A stretch of DNA of 64,000 nucleotides from Desulfallas thermosapovorans DSM 6562 (GCF_008124625.1 NZ_VNHM01000002.1:218174-282173), one strand, 5' to 3'. Shown: positions 1 through 8,845, numbered from the stretch's first letter. Numbers and translations: made by a program. Notes: generated from the sequence alone by a model not told the origin.

Positions 1-126
1 CAGGTGGTGGGCCGGGTACCGATAGAGATTTGCCCCGGACGGGAAAACAAATTCTATCTCAGTACCAAAAAGCGCAAGCTGGGGCACCTGCTATCCATTG
101 AAGATGTGAATAAAAAATCTTCCTAA
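1..126 (+). CDS. ribBA: RibBA C-terminal end (partial)
   Basis: Frame 1 is open from the window edge to TAA at 124-126 and encodes the last 41 residues of a protein. It contains VPIEICPG, then [13 protein letters not shown], the typical end of the GTP cyclohydrolase II domain of bifunctional RibBA (3,4-dihydroxy-2-butanone 4-phosphate synthase / GTP cyclohydrolase II). RibBA makes both precursors consumed by lumazine synthase. The ribH gene begins 39 nt later on the same strand, which supports the call. Only the tail is visible, so a stand-alone RibA cannot be excluded. Confidence 0.85.
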   Translation, partial: QVVGRVPIEICPGRENKFYLSTKKRKLGHLLSIEDVNKKSS

Positions 127-165
127 ACATACACAACTTTTAAAAACGTGAGGAGAGGATTCTAG

Positions 166-636
166 TTGCCTAAGTTTTACGAAGGCCACCTGGTGGGACA
201 AGGCCTGAAGTTCGGTATTGTAGTGGGACGTTTCAATGAATTCATTACCAATAAGCTGTTGACCGGGGCACTGGATGCTTTATACCGCCACGGCGTGGCC
301 GAGCAGGATGTGGAAGTGGCCTGGGTACCCGGTGCCTTTGAAATACCTATGGTAGCCCGGCGTATGGTAGATATGGCCAAATATGACGCGGTAATTTGCC
401 TGGGTGCAGTTATCCGCGGAGCTACCCCGCATTTTGATTATGTGGCTGCCGAAGTGTCCAAAGGGGTAGCCAAGGTAGGCCTTGATACCGGTGTTCCCAC
501 CATATTCGGTGTTGTTACCACGGATACCATTGAGCAGGCCGTTGAGCGAGCCGGGACCAAAGCAGGCAATAAAGGTTGGGATGCTGCAGTAACGGCCATT
601 GAAATGGCCAATCTAAACAAAGCGCTTGGGGTGTGA
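166..636 (+). CDS. ribH: 6,7-dimethyl-8-ribityllumazine synthase
   Basis: This 156-residue protein has the usual length of lumazine synthase, which condenses 5-amino-6-ribitylaminouracil with dihydroxybutanone phosphate in the penultimate step of riboflavin synthesis. Visible family motifs are GRFNEFIT near residue 21, the PGAFEIP segment near 55-61, [14 protein letters not shown] near 80-93 with the catalytic-region histidine, and [16 protein letters not shown] near 115. The start is TTG at 166 because AGGAGAGG (151-158) lies about 7 nt upstream. It follows ribBA closely and its stop overlaps the GTG of the next gene, so the three are probably cotranscribed. Cytosolic, normally a 60-mer. Confidence 0.97.
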   Translation: MPKFYEGHLVGQGLKFGIVVGRFNEFITNKLLTGALDALYRHGVAEQDVEVAWVPGAFEIPMVARRMVDMAKYDAVICLGAVIRGATPHFDYVAAEVSKGVAKVGLDTGVPTIFGVVTTDTIEQAVERAGTKAGNKGWDAAVTAIEMANLNKALGV

Positions 637-1685
637 CCAAAACGATGAATGAACGAACACTACAAAACATGGACGAGGTGGCGGCGTATAAGGTGCCACC
701 GGCCCGGCGACTGTTTTCTGCCAACCACGATGAAATCATCCGGGGCCTGACCACTGATATTTACTTTATCCGTACCAGGCAACTACTAAGACACCTGGGC
801 CTGGACCGGACTATGGTAACAGCAGAAGTTTTTGCCAGCCGGCCAGGTATCCTGGCCGGTGTGGAGGAAGTTAAAAACCTGTTAACCGGACTGCCTGTGG
901 AAGTATGGGCCGTACCCGAAGGGTCCGACATTAAAGAAAAGGAAGTGGTCATGCGCATTGTTGGCGCGTATGATGACTTTGGCATCTACGAAACAGCTTT
1001 GCTGGGAATGCTGGCCAGTTCCAGCGGTTGGGCCACTGCAGCCCGCAAATGCCGGGAGGCGGCAGGCGACTATCCTATGATTAGCTTTGGTGCCCGCCAT
1101 GTGCACCCGGCGGTGGCGCCCGTAATGGAACGGGCGGCCATCATTGGTGGTGCCGATGGAGCGAGCTGTATACTGGGGGCCAAGCTGGCCGGGCAAGAAC
1201 CCCGGGGTACGGTGCCCCACGCCGTGATGTTGATCGTGGGTGATACCGTGGAAGTGGCCCGGGCTTACCGTGAGGCAATGCCCCCGGATGCACCGGTGAT
1301 TATGCTGGTGGATACATTTAAGGATGAGGCGGAGGAAGCGCTCCGGCTGGCGGAGGCGCTGGGAAATGATTTGCAGGGTATTAGACTGGATACCCCCAGC
1401 GAACGCGGTGGTGTTACTCCGGCGCTGGTGCAGGAAGTAAAAGCCCGCTTGCGGCAGGCGGGATATCCCCAGGTGAAAATATTTGTGTCCGGCGGTATCA
1501 CCCCCGAGCGGATAATCCAATTAATCGCAGCCGGTGCCGATTCTTTTGGCGTGGGCAGCTATATATCCCGCGCCCCGGCCATTGATATGACCATGGACAT
1601 CAAGGAAATAAACGGTCGACCGGTGGCCAAGCGGGGTCGTATTCCGGGACTGACAGGTACGACCCGTATGCACAGGGTGTTGTAA
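633..1685 (+). CDS. pncB: Nicotinate phosphoribosyltransferase (short form)
   Basis: Nicotinate phosphoribosyltransferase converts nicotinate and PRPP to nicotinate mononucleotide for NAD salvage. The 350-residue product has the alpha/beta barrel motifs of the family: [21 protein letters not shown] around 150-170, and [11 protein letters not shown] followed by [12 protein letters not shown] near 285-310, the phosphate-binding end. It is shorter than enterobacterial PncB and resembles the short form found in archaea and many Clostridia. GTG at 633 overlaps the ribH stop (GTGA), implying translational coupling; ATG at 645 is an alternative. Linkage to riboflavin genes is a cofactor-supply association, not proof of joint control. 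Confidence 0.9.
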   Translation: MTKTMNERTLQNMDEVAAYKVPPARRLFSANHDEIIRGLTTDIYFIRTRQLLRHLGLDRTMVTAEVFASRPGILAGVEEVKNLLTGLPVEVWAVPEGSDIKEKEVVMRIVGAYDDFGIYETALLGMLASSSGWATAARKCREAAGDYPMISFGARHVHPAVAPVMERAAIIGGADGASCILGAKLAGQEPRGTVPHAVMLIVGDTVEVARAYREAMPPDAPVIMLVDTFKDEAEEALRLAEALGNDLQGIRLDTPSERGGVTPALVQEVKARLRQAGYPQVKIFVSGGITPERIIQLIAAGADSFGVGSYISRAPAIDMTMDIKEINGRPVAKRGRIPGLTGTTRMHRVL

Positions 1686-1736
1686 TTTTATTAAAGCAAC
1701 GATCCGGGGAGATAAATAAAACCGTTTAAAAATAAT

Positions 1737-1764
1737 GCGGTGCCTGCTTTATAGCAGGCACCGC
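1737..1764 (-). terminator. Hairpin, likely rpmB terminator
   Basis: Perfect 11-bp stem GCGGTGCCTGC / GCAGGCACCGC around a 6-nt loop. On the minus strand it is followed by ATTATTTTTAAA, so it reads best as a second terminator for the minus-strand rpmB. It may also act on pncB transcripts, but there is no T-run on the plus side. Confidence 0.55.
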
Positions 1765-1810
1765 ACAAGTATCGGGTCAATATACTTTTAACCAGTCACT
1801 ATAAAAAGTA

Positions 1811-1835
1811 AAAAACGGCTTGCGCCGTTTTATTG
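1811..1835 (-). terminator. Bidirectional terminator near rpmB
   Basis: AAACGGC-TTGC-GCCGTTT stem-loop flanked by A-rich and T-rich sequence on both sides, so it can terminate rpmB (minus) and transcripts arriving from pncB (plus). Confidence 0.7.
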
Positions 1836-1861
1836 TTTAAACTATATTGAGTTGCTTAAAG

Positions 1862-2053
1862 TTATATGGCCCGTTGAACCTTTCCGCTGCGGAGGCACCT
1901 GGTACATACCATTATTCTACGTGGTGAGCCATTAACAATGGCTTTAACCCTTTGTAGATTGGGTGCCCAGGTTTTTTTGGTGCGGATGTGGGAGTGGCTT
2001 ATTTTCATGCCTACAACAACACCTTTACCACAAATTGCGCATTTCCTGGCCAT
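1862..2053 (-). CDS. rpmB: 50S ribosomal protein L28
   Basis: The product begins MARKCAICGKGVVVG and continues with the L28 signature SHSHIRTKKTWAPNLQ and an RRIMVCTRCLRSGKV tail. It has two CxxC pairs (CAIC, CTRC), so it is the zinc-binding (C+) form. It belongs to the large ribosomal subunit. The ATG at 2053 was chosen over the GTG at 2062 because the AGGAGG tract on the minus strand sits about 9 nt upstream. At 63 residues it matches the family. It is monocistronic, facing away from recG, with hairpins downstream. Confidence 0.97.
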   Translation of the reverse strand: MARKCAICGKGVVVGMKISHSHIRTKKTWAPNLQRVKAIVNGSPRRIMVCTRCLRSGKVQRAI

Positions 2054-2164
2054 AGTCAACACCTCCTCCTTTACAACACCTTTTCATTTTATCAGATATC
2101 GGCTAGCTGTGCAAGAAAAGCTTACACGGCAGCTCATCATGCTGAAAAGAATGTGGTGAATGAT

Positions 2165-4243
2165 ATGATTAACGGAGATCCCTATGTAACTCAGGTAAAA
2201 CATGTGAAAATGATTGGCCCCCGCCGGGCCGAGCAACTGGCCCGGCTCAACGTGTATACCGTGCATGACTTGCTATACCATTTTCCCAGAGAATATATTG
2301 ATCGCAGCCGGTTGATTTCCCTTTACGAAAGAAAACCCGGTGATATGGTAACGGTGGTAGGCCGGGTGATAAGCTGCCAGGAAAACCGTCCCCGTCCCAA
2401 ATTAACGGTCACCAAAGCGGCCATGGAAGGTGACCGGGGATTATTTTATGCAGTATGGTTTAATCGAGTACATATTAAAAAGATGTTAAAACCCGGTACC
2501 CGTATGTATATAAGTGGAAAACTGGTCAAGGGTTTTGGTAATCTTGAGGTGCAGGTGCATGATTTTGAAATAATCACCACCGGCGGTGATTCTTTACATG
2601 CCGGGCGGATCGTGCCGGTGTATCCGGCCACCGGCGGTGTTACCCAGCGTATGCTGCGAACCTTTATCCACGGGGCATTGGAAGAATGGCTTCAAAACTA
2701 CCGGGAGTTTTTACCCCGCCGGGTGTTGGATGGAGAAGACTTGATGATACTGTCCGAGGCGCTGAAACAAGTGCATTTTCCGGACAGCCACGCCCTGGCC
2801 GAGCGGGCCAGGCGACGCTTTGTTTTTGAGGAGCTCTTTTTATTTCAATTGCAATTAGCCCTCCTGCGGCGTAATATAGTGCGGGTAGAAAAGCCTTATC
2901 GTTACAGGCCGTCAAATGAATTAATCAAAAAATATATTGCCGGTCTTGGTTTTAACCTAACTAGCGCCCAGCGTCGTGTGGTACGAGAGATTATGGAGGA
3001 TATGGAAAGTCCCCACCCGATGCACAGGCTGCTTCAGGGTGATGTAGGTTCGGGCAAAACGGTGGTGGCGATATTGACGTTGCTGAAGGCGGTGGAAAGC
3101 GGGTTGCAGGGGGCACTTATGGCACCCACCGAGGTGTTGGCTGAGCAGCATTACCTGTCCCTTAACCGTTCATTGGCCCCTCTGGGCGTGCGGGTGGCCC
3201 TGTTAAGCGGTGGCATGCCGGTGAAAGACCGCCGGTCAATGTTGGAGAAAATAGCCATGGGTGAGCTGTCTATTGTTGTAGGCACCCAGGCCTTGCTTCA
3301 GGATGACGTGGTATTTAATAAGTTGGCGGTGGTGGTAATTGACGAGCAGCATCGTTTTGGGGTAAGACAGCGGGGTAGTTTGCAAAAAAAAGGTGTTTGC
3401 CCCGATTTACTGATCATGACTGCCACCCCCATACCGCGCACCTTGTCCATGACAGCTTACGGTGATCTGGATATGTCCGTAATTGATGCCCTGCCCCCAG
3501 GTCGACAACCCGTGCGTACCTATTATGTTGCTCCCGGGGAATTGCCCCGGGTGTTTTCATTCGTAGCCCGGCAGGTTGCTGAAGGCCGCCAGGCATATGT
3601 AGTTTGCCCGCTGGTGGAGGAGTCGGAACATTTGGACCTGCAGGCGGCGGAGAATTTGTATCAAAAATTAATTGAAAATGAATTGCGCGGCTACCGGGTA
3701 GCTTTGCTGCACGGGCGTATGAAAAGGGCGGATAAGGAGCAGGTGATGCAGCAATTCCGGTCCGGGCAGGTGGATGTGCTGGTCAGTACCACAGTTATTG
3801 AAGTGGGAGTGGATGTACCCAATGCCAGTGTGATGGTGATTGTCGATGCCGACCGTTTCGGTTTAGCCCAATTGCATCAATTAAGGGGACGGGTAGGCCG
3901 GGGCGGTGACCAGGCCCACTGTATTTTATCGGCCCGGTTGCGTTCCCGTGAAGCGGCGGAACGTATCAAAGCCATGAAGTTTAGCCAGGACGGTTTTTAC
4001 CTGGCGGAAAAGGACTTGCAAATTCGCGGACCGGGGGATATTGCAGGTGTCAGGCAATCCGGTATGCCCGAGTTCAGACTGGCCAATTTAATTAGAGACC
4101 GGGATCTGCTTCAGGCCGCCCGCCGCCAGGCCATGGCCTTGGTCAATGCCGACCCGGAACTGCGAGCAGGGGAGTACCATTATCTGAGGCTTGCCCTGGA
4201 ACGCTATAGCCAAAGGGGAGGCGGCTATTACCATATAGGTTGA
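2165..4243 (+). CDS. recG: ATP-dependent DNA helicase RecG
   Basis: RecG is a monomeric helicase that remodels stalled replication forks and Holliday junctions. The N-terminal wedge/OB region (KMIGPRRAEQLARLNVYTVHDLLYHFP starts the family fold, residues 15-40) is followed by helicase motif I GDVGSGKT near 290, motif II DEQH near 392, motif III TATPIPRT near 420, and the C-terminal VGRGGDQ motif VI region near 580. The 692-residue length is normal. The frame stays open upstream to 1988, but that part overlaps rpmB and its SD on the other strand and resembles nothing; ATG 2165 (or GTG 2153) precedes the conserved sequence. Confidence 0.96.
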   Translation: MINGDPYVTQVKHVKMIGPRRAEQLARLNVYTVHDLLYHFPREYIDRSRLISLYERKPGDMVTVVGRVISCQENRPRPKLTVTKAAMEGDRGLFYAVWFNRVHIKKMLKPGTRMYISGKLVKGFGNLEVQVHDFEIITTGGDSLHAGRIVPVYPATGGVTQRMLRTFIHGALEEWLQNYREFLPRRVLDGEDLMILSEALKQVHFPDSHALAERARRRFVFEELFLFQLQLALLRRNIVRVEKPYRYRPSNELIKKYIAGLGFNLTSAQRRVVREIMEDMESPHPMHRLLQGDVGSGKTVVAILTLLKAVESGLQGALMAPTEVLAEQHYLSLNRSLAPLGVRVALLSGGMPVKDRRSMLEKIAMGELSIVVGTQALLQDDVVFNKLAVVVIDEQHRFGVRQRGSLQKKGVCPDLLIMTATPIPRTLSMTAYGDLDMSVIDALPPGRQPVRTYYVAPGELPRVFSFVARQVAEGRQAYVVCPLVEESEHLDLQAAENLYQKLIENELRGYRVALLHGRMKRADKEQVMQQFRSGQVDVLVSTTVIEVGVDVPNASVMVIVDADRFGLAQLHQLRGRVGRGGDQAHCILSARLRSREAAERIKAMKFSQDGFYLAEKDLQIRGPGDIAGVRQSGMPEFRLANLIRDRDLLQAARRQAMALVNADPELRAGEYHYLRLALERYSQRGGGYYHIG

Positions 4244-4347
4244 AATTATTAAATATATCCAAACCAAAGCGGGCAAAATGTACCGCTTATAAATGATTTA
4301 AAAAGTCACATACTAGATTTAACAACAGCGAAGGAGGTGACAGTAAA

Positions 4348-4605
4348 ATGGCACAAGGCCAAAAAACAAACCGCAAGTTAATACCGCAAGCTGCCCAGGC
4401 CATGGAACAATTTAAGTGGGAAACTGCCGGTGAACTGGGTGTCCAGATTCCCCAGGGCGGGTATATGGGGGATCTTCCTTCACGGGTAAACGGGGCCATT
4501 GGTGGTAACATGGTCAAGAAGATGATCGCTGCTTACGAACAAAGTTTGGCCCAGGGTCAGCAGCCTGCTACTCCGCAGGTTACCAACCAGAATCCTACTC
4601 CCTAA
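4348..4605 (+). CDS. Alpha/beta-type small acid-soluble spore protein
   Basis: An 85-residue SASP that would coat DNA in the dormant spore. KWETAGELGVQIP near residues 27-39 contains the GPR cleavage region (family consensus around T-E-hydrophobic-A-x-E-hydrophobic), followed by GYMGDLPSRVNGAIGGNMVKKM, the conserved DNA-binding helix. It has an unusually long Gln/Pro/Thr-rich tail of about 20 residues. A strong SD, AAGGAGGTGA, precedes ATG 4348. A CATACTA element at 4309-4315 resembles a sigma-G -10 box, but no convincing -35 was seen. It converges with gpr, whose product degrades SASPs at germination. Confidence 0.93.
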   Translation: MAQGQKTNRKLIPQAAQAMEQFKWETAGELGVQIPQGGYMGDLPSRVNGAIGGNMVKKMIAAYEQSLAQGQQPATPQVTNQNPTP

Positions 4606-4630
4606 TGGTTAATGGATTATAGATCTTAAT

Positions 4631-4693
4631 AAAGCCTCTGTCAGGTGGTTGGTCAAAGCTTAATCATGGTAAGGCCACTTGACAGAGGGCTTT
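4631..4693 (+). terminator. Long imperfect inverted repeat after SASP
   Basis: AAAGCCTCTGTCAGGTGG pairs imperfectly with CCACTTGACAGAGGGCTTT across a 26-nt loop. It lies between two convergent sporulation genes and could terminate either transcript. Confidence 0.5.
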
Positions 4694-4695
4694 GC

Positions 4696-4720
4696 AACAA
4701 GCGGTAACCTGCTTGTTTTG
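4696..4720 (+). terminator. Rho-independent terminator of SASP gene
   Basis: AACAAGC / GCTTGTT stem with an 8-nt loop followed by TTGTATTTATT, directly before the 3' end of the convergent gpr. Confidence 0.6.
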
Positions 4721-4731
4721 TATTTATTGGT

Positions 4732-5682
4732 CTAGTGCAGGTAATAAGCATAATCTTCCGGACTGATGCCGGGATGCATGACCATGTTGATGGCACCGGC
4801 AATAATCTGAGCCGTGTCATCAATTAAAGTGTCAATCTCTTTGGGTGTGACGGTAAGGTTACCGCCCAACGGTTCCAGCAGGTTTTTGATGATGGTGCTG
4901 GTATCCTTGGGCTCGCCGCCGGTGCTTTGAATATATTTTTCAATGGCATCCTGGGCTATGATGGCGGCATGGGTGACGGTGGGTACTCCAATGGCAATGA
5001 CCCTTACCCCCATGGTTTCCTGGTTAATGCCGGCCCTTTTGTTACCGATACCTGACCCCGGGTTGATGCCGGTATCAGCTAGTTGTATGGTGGTGGCAAT
5101 ACGATCGGCGCTGCGTGCAGCTAAAGAGTCAATGGCGATGATTAACGAAGGACGTGTTTTCTCCACTACACCCCGGATTATTTCGGCTGTTTCTATACCG
5201 GTGATCCCCAATACACCCGGAGCCAAGGCACTTACCGGTCGCATGCCTCCTTGTAATTCCTGGGGGGCATAGTTATATAAGTGCCTTGTCACCAAACATT
5301 GTTCCACTACCCTGGGTCCCAAAGCATCCGGTGTGGCGTTCCAGTTCCCCAGCCCAACCACCAGAACATTTAACTCCATGGGTAAGTTAAACAGCTTTTT
5401 AAGTTGCTCAGCCAGAATTTGAGCTATTTCCCGGTGGGCCTGCTGGTTGTTTTCCTTGATCACCGGTGCTTCAATGGTTATGTATTTACCCACTGGTTTA
5501 CCCATGATTACCTGGGCGTTGTTGTCTTCTATATGAACTGTGGTCACCGTGGCGTAATCATAGGTTTCTTTATCAACCCGTACTCCGGGTACCTCCTGGC
5601 CGGTTTCCCCCCGGATGATTTCCCTGGCTTCCAGGGCCAGATCCAGTGATATATTCATTGATTGTAAAAATTTACTGTCCAT
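4732..5682 (-). CDS. gpr: Germination protease GPR
   Basis: GPR (peptidase family A25) starts SASP degradation at germination and is made as a zymogen in the forespore. The 316-residue product starts MDSKFLQSMNISLDLALEA and has GVRVDKETYDYATVTTVHI near 33, VLVVGLGNWNATPDALGPRVV near 107-127, and IIAIDSLAARSADRIATTIQL near 178-198, all typical of GPR. The long open frame, strong SD (AAGGTGAG) 8 nt before ATG 5682 and family length make the start secure. Its gene converges on a substrate SASP gene. The N-terminal 10-15 residues probably form the removable propeptide. Confidence 0.97.
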   Translation of the reverse strand: MDSKFLQSMNISLDLALEAREIIRGETGQEVPGVRVDKETYDYATVTTVHIEDNNAQVIMGKPVGKYITIEAPVIKENNQQAHREIAQILAEQLKKLFNLPMELNVLVVGLGNWNATPDALGPRVVEQCLVTRHLYNYAPQELQGGMRPVSALAPGVLGITGIETAEIIRGVVEKTRPSLIIAIDSLAARSADRIATTIQLADTGINPGSGIGNKRAGINQETMGVRVIAIGVPTVTHAAIIAQDAIEKYIQSTGGEPKDTSTIIKNLLEPLGGNLTVTPKEIDTLIDDTAQIIAGAINMVMHPGISPEDYAYYLH

Positions 5683-5807
5683 ATAATTTCACTCACCTTT
5701 ACCAGCTTGACTATTATTGCGTATATAGTATATAACCGGGCTCTTGGAAAATATATTTACCGGTTTCATTAATTATATGCGTATTTTTTTGTATACAGCC
5801 GCAATTG

Positions 5808-5837
5808 TTACATGCTAAAGTCTTTTTGTGGTATAAT
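5808..5837 (+). promoter_or_regulatory. Likely sigma-A promoter for rsmD-coaD
   Basis: TTACAT (5808-5813), 18-nt spacer, TATAAT (5832-5837), about 30 nt before the rsmD TTG start. Confidence 0.5.
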
Positions 5838-5868
5838 TAAAAAGATTGCAACGAAAGGTAGGATAGTT

Positions 5869-6426
5869 TTGCGGGTAATTGCCGGAAAGGCCAAAAAAAG
5901 GCGACTGAAATCCCCCGGTAAACTTCCGGTCAGGCCTACGGCGGACCGGGTGAAAGAATCTTTGTTTAATATCATCGGCGGCCTGTTGCCGGACAGTTAT
6001 TTTGCTGATCTATATGCCGGCACCGGCGGGGTTGGTATAGAGGCACTCAGTCGCGGAGCCGCCCGGGTTTTATTTGTGGAAAAGGACGCCAGGGTAATGC
6101 GTATATTACAGGATAATATAGCTATTACCGGACTTGGTGCCGGTGCCGAAGTTTTTCTGGGTGATGCGGAAAGGGCGCTGGCGATGGCAATGCATAAACA
6201 AAAGACCTTTAATATTATATTTGCTGATCCGCCATACAGGCAGGGACTGGCGGCGGGCGTGTTGAATATTTTAAATAAATGTCCCGTTTTGCATGTAAAT
6301 GGTATTGTTGTTTTGGAAGTTGGGGCGGATGAGGAGATGCCGGACCAGGCCGGTATGTACCGGCTGTGGCGCCGGGTAAAATATGGCGATACAGCGTTGG
6401 TTTTTTATCAATTACAATCAAAATAA
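5869..6426 (+). CDS. rsmD: 16S rRNA (guanine966-N2)-methyltransferase RsmD
   Basis: RsmD methylates G966 of 16S rRNA using SAM. The sequence begins LRVIAGKAKKRRLKSP, followed by PTADRVKESLFNII near 25-38, the SAM-binding DLYAGTGGVGIEALSRGA near 48-65, and the catalytic DPPY near 123. All are diagnostic. TTG 5869 was chosen because AAGGTAGGA sits about 7 nt upstream and the residues before it in the open frame are not conserved. This gives 185 residues, the usual length. It pairs with coaD directly downstream, a conserved Firmicute arrangement. Confidence 0.95.
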   Translation: MRVIAGKAKKRRLKSPGKLPVRPTADRVKESLFNIIGGLLPDSYFADLYAGTGGVGIEALSRGAARVLFVEKDARVMRILQDNIAITGLGAGAEVFLGDAERALAMAMHKQKTFNIIFADPPYRQGLAAGVLNILNKCPVLHVNGIVVLEVGADEEMPDQAGMYRLWRRVKYGDTALVFYQLQSK

Positions 6427-6454
6427 TACAAACCTACGTGAGGAGGAAATGTTT

Positions 6455-6931
6455 TTGCGAATAGCAGTTTACCCGGGAAGTTTTGATCCAGTAACCAACG
6501 GACATCTGGATATAATAGAACGCGCGGCCATTTTGTTTGATAGATTAATTGTAGCAGTGTCATTAAATCCGGGTAAAAAGCCACTTTTTTCAATCGAAGA
6601 AAGATTGGACATGCTTAAAATAGTGACCCAACCTTTTTATAATGTGGTGGTAGACACCTTTGACGGCCTAACCGTTAATTATGCCAAGGAAAAGGATGCT
6701 CAGGTTATTATCAGGGGCTTAAGGGCCATATCTGATTTTGAAAATGAATTTATGATGGCGCTGACCAATAAGAAGCTGCAGACTGCGGTGGAAACTGTTT
6801 TTTTAATGACCAGGGCCGAGTTTTCATTTATCAGTTCCAGTGCTGTTAAGGAAGTGGCATCATTTGGTGGTTGCGTAAAGGATTTGGTGCCGCCGGTGAT
6901 CCAGGAGCGGCTGCGGAGCAAATTCAAATAA
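6455..6931 (+). CDS. coaD: Pantetheine-phosphate adenylyltransferase (CoaD/PPAT)
   Basis: CoaD adenylates 4'-phosphopantetheine to dephospho-CoA. Motifs: AVYPGSFDPVTNGHLDII at the N terminus (nucleotidyltransferase T/HxGH class, here TNGH), IIRGLRAISDFENEFMMALTN near 86-106, and SFISSSAVKEVA near 126-137. AGGAGG at 6441-6446 is only 2 nt from ATG 6449 but 8 nt from TTG 6455, so TTG is the probable start; it gives 158 residues, the family length. It overlaps no gene but sits 28 nt behind rsmD, so the two are one operon. Confidence 0.95.
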   Translation: MRIAVYPGSFDPVTNGHLDIIERAAILFDRLIVAVSLNPGKKPLFSIEERLDMLKIVTQPFYNVVVDTFDGLTVNYAKEKDAQVIIRGLRAISDFENEFMMALTNKKLQTAVETVFLMTRAEFSFISSSAVKEVASFGGCVKDLVPPVIQERLRSKFK

Positions 6932-6952
6932 CGGGTGGGGGAGGTGCCTGTT

Positions 6953-7405
6953 TTGGAGTTGTTTAATGTTATCAATGAAATGGAGGAACTAATAGAAAGC
7001 AGCCCCAAAGTTCCCATGACCAAACGGGTTTTGGTGGATGAAGACAAGTTGCTTGATTATTTAGATCGTATCAGAGCAACATTGCCTGAAGAACTTCGCC
7101 AGGCCAAGTGGATACTTCAGGAAAGGGATAAAGTAATCACCGATTCAAAGCGCGAAGCTGTACGTATAATTGAAGATGCAGAAAAGCAGCTGGAGAAGAA
7201 AGCCATAGATTCGGAAATTACCCGCAAAGCCCACGAGATGAGCGAGGAAATTCGTTTGCGCAGCGAGGAAATCGCCAGGCAAATCAAACAAGGTGCCATG
7301 GATTATGCCGATGAAATGTTGGGCCAGTTGGAAGAAAAGCTAAACAGCATATTGGAACAAGTACAAGAAAACAGGGCCGAATTAAAAGGTATGAAAAAAG
7401 ACTGA
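6953..7405 (+). CDS. Coiled-coil protein of unknown function
   Basis: About 150 residues, highly charged and rich in Glu, Lys and Arg, with no membrane segment. Residues from about 50 to the end (RQAKWILQERDKVITDSKREA... QLEEKLNSILEQVQENRAELK) are predicted by eye to form a long coiled coil similar in style to ATP synthase subunit b or DivIVA-type proteins. I do not recognise a characterised family. TTG 6953 is preferred over GTG 6935 because GGGGGAGG ends about 8 nt before it. It follows coaD by 21 nt and ends at a terminator, so it belongs to the rsmD-coaD operon. A role in the cell envelope or division would be only a guess. Confidence 0.75.
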   Translation: MELFNVINEMEELIESSPKVPMTKRVLVDEDKLLDYLDRIRATLPEELRQAKWILQERDKVITDSKREAVRIIEDAEKQLEKKAIDSEITRKAHEMSEEIRLRSEEIARQIKQGAMDYADEMLGQLEEKLNSILEQVQENRAELKGMKKD

Positions 7406-7435
7406 TCGATTAGCTACATATAATATTGATTAAAA

Positions 7436-7475
7436 CGCCGAACCAACTGTATCTGGTTTCGGCGCTTTTATTTTA
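7436..7475 (+). terminator. Terminator of rsmD-coaD operon
   Basis: CGCCGAACCA / TGGTTTCGGCG stem with 8-nt loop followed by CTTTTATTTTA. It lies 30 nt after the coiled-coil gene. Confidence 0.85.
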
Positions 7476-7482
7476 TAAAGTT

Positions 7483-8724
7483 TTACCTTTTATTTATGAA
7501 TATAAATAAAACAATGCGATAAAAAACAGCCAGTAAAATTAAAAGCATCAGCATGACCACCATGGATAATATTGAATAAACCGTAACAGTCAGTGCCGGA
7601 TAGGAACAACTGGAAAGATGTGCTGTTACGGGCATGGTTAGAGGGTTTGCTGTGCTTACGGGTTTATAAAGCAACCAGGTAAAACATGCCGCCAGAAAAG
7701 CATGGGCTATGCGGACGGTTAAAAAAAGTCCCATACGAAGGTCAGTTTGGGCGATCATACTGGCTACTTGGGCATGGATGGAGAGACCGCTCCAGCCTAG
7801 AATCATGCCTACGGCCATTAACTGTTGCAGTTCTGTTGCCGCTGCCTCGGATGCCATTTTAGTGCCAATGGTCATTTCAAAAAAACCACTGGCCAGTGCG
7901 TTTAGTATGTCCGGGGCAAATCCCAGAGGAACCAGCAATACGCCCATGATCGCAGCAATCTTGTTGATTACACCGGCCTCGTTCAATATACGAATAATTA
8001 CGGCAAACAATATGATGAAGCCGCCAATATTGATGAGCTTGGTGATGGAGGAAGTCACCGCTTCTCCCAATAGCTTGCCCAGGGGCTCACGCTCATTGCG
8101 CTGGTGCTGTAGCATTGCTCTGAAAGCGCCGCGTACTGACCAGGGTTGGATACTTGTTGAGAGGGTACGAGCTTGTTCACCACGACTATAGAAACGTAAC
8201 CCCAACCCCAGCATAATACTGGCCAGGTAGTGCGAACCTGCAATAACCACACCCAGCTCGGGCTTGCCAAACATGCCCACCGCCACGGCAGTCAGCATAA
8301 ACAAAGGGGATGAGTTGTTGGTAAAGCACATTAACCGCTCTGCCTCCAGCCGGGTGCACAGTCCCTGGCGTCTCAACTGGGCGGTGACCATGCTGCCAAT
8401 GGGATAACCGGAAGTGAAGCCTATTACCATCACAAACCCTCCGGCGCCGGGCACGTTGAAAAGTGGCCGCATCACCGGTTCCAGCAAAACACCGATAAAT
8501 CGTACCAGCCCCAGCTTCATTAAAATTTCCGAGGCGATAAAAAAAGGCAATAAAGAGGGGAATACTATCTCCCACCAGGTCTTCAGTCCCATGGTGGCAC
8601 CTTGAAAGGTTATTTTGGGCTGGGTGACCATGGCCAGCACAAAGCAAATTGCCAGTACCGTCCAGAAAAGGCCGGGCAGTTCGCTCCTTTTGATTGGTAT
8701 TTTGGGGTAATAACGGGTTGGCAA
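7483..8724 (-). CDS. ylbJ: Sporulation integral membrane protein YlbJ
   Basis: A 413-residue polytopic membrane protein of the YlbJ family, which carries nucleoside-recognition (Gate) domains. Characteristic stretches are WWEIVFPSLLPFFIASEILMKLG near residue 50, GFTSGYPIGSMVTAQLRR near 103-120, the ERLMCFTNNSSPLF segment near 129, and MILGWSGLSIHAQVASM near 305-321. YlbJ is made in the mother cell or forespore and is needed for proper spore formation; its substrate is unknown. TTG 8724 follows an ATAGGAGTGA SD by 7 nt. It faces away from the yceD-rpmF operon and has a last hydrophobic helix at the extreme C terminus. Confidence 0.93.
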   Translation of the reverse strand: MPTRYYPKIPIKRSELPGLFWTVLAICFVLAMVTQPKITFQGATMGLKTWWEIVFPSLLPFFIASEILMKLGLVRFIGVLLEPVMRPLFNVPGAGGFVMVIGFTSGYPIGSMVTAQLRRQGLCTRLEAERLMCFTNNSSPLFMLTAVAVGMFGKPELGVVIAGSHYLASIMLGLGLRFYSRGEQARTLSTSIQPWSVRGAFRAMLQHQRNEREPLGKLLGEAVTSSITKLINIGGFIILFAVIIRILNEAGVINKIAAIMGVLLVPLGFAPDILNALASGFFEMTIGTKMASEAAATELQQLMAVGMILGWSGLSIHAQVASMIAQTDLRMGLFLTVRIAHAFLAACFTWLLYKPVSTANPLTMPVTAHLSSCSYPALTVTVYSILSMVVMLMLLILLAVFYRIVLFIFINKR

Positions 8725-8845
8725 AAGATATCACTCCTATGGTACCATATTACAAATGATGTAAAAATATAACGGCAATAACGCAATATTAGTGATGGGG
8801 ATTTTTTTACCGTAGCTGGACAAAACAATGACATAGTGTTTGCCC

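Noticed and set aside
1988..2164. Upstream extension of the recG frame (59 residues)
   Set aside because: It overlaps rpmB and its SD on the other strand, has no SD of its own, and the conserved RecG sequence begins after ATG 2165.
8186..8734. 182-residue second frame on the ylbJ strand
   Set aside because: Same-strand alternative frame inside ylbJ; not hydrophobic and not conserved.
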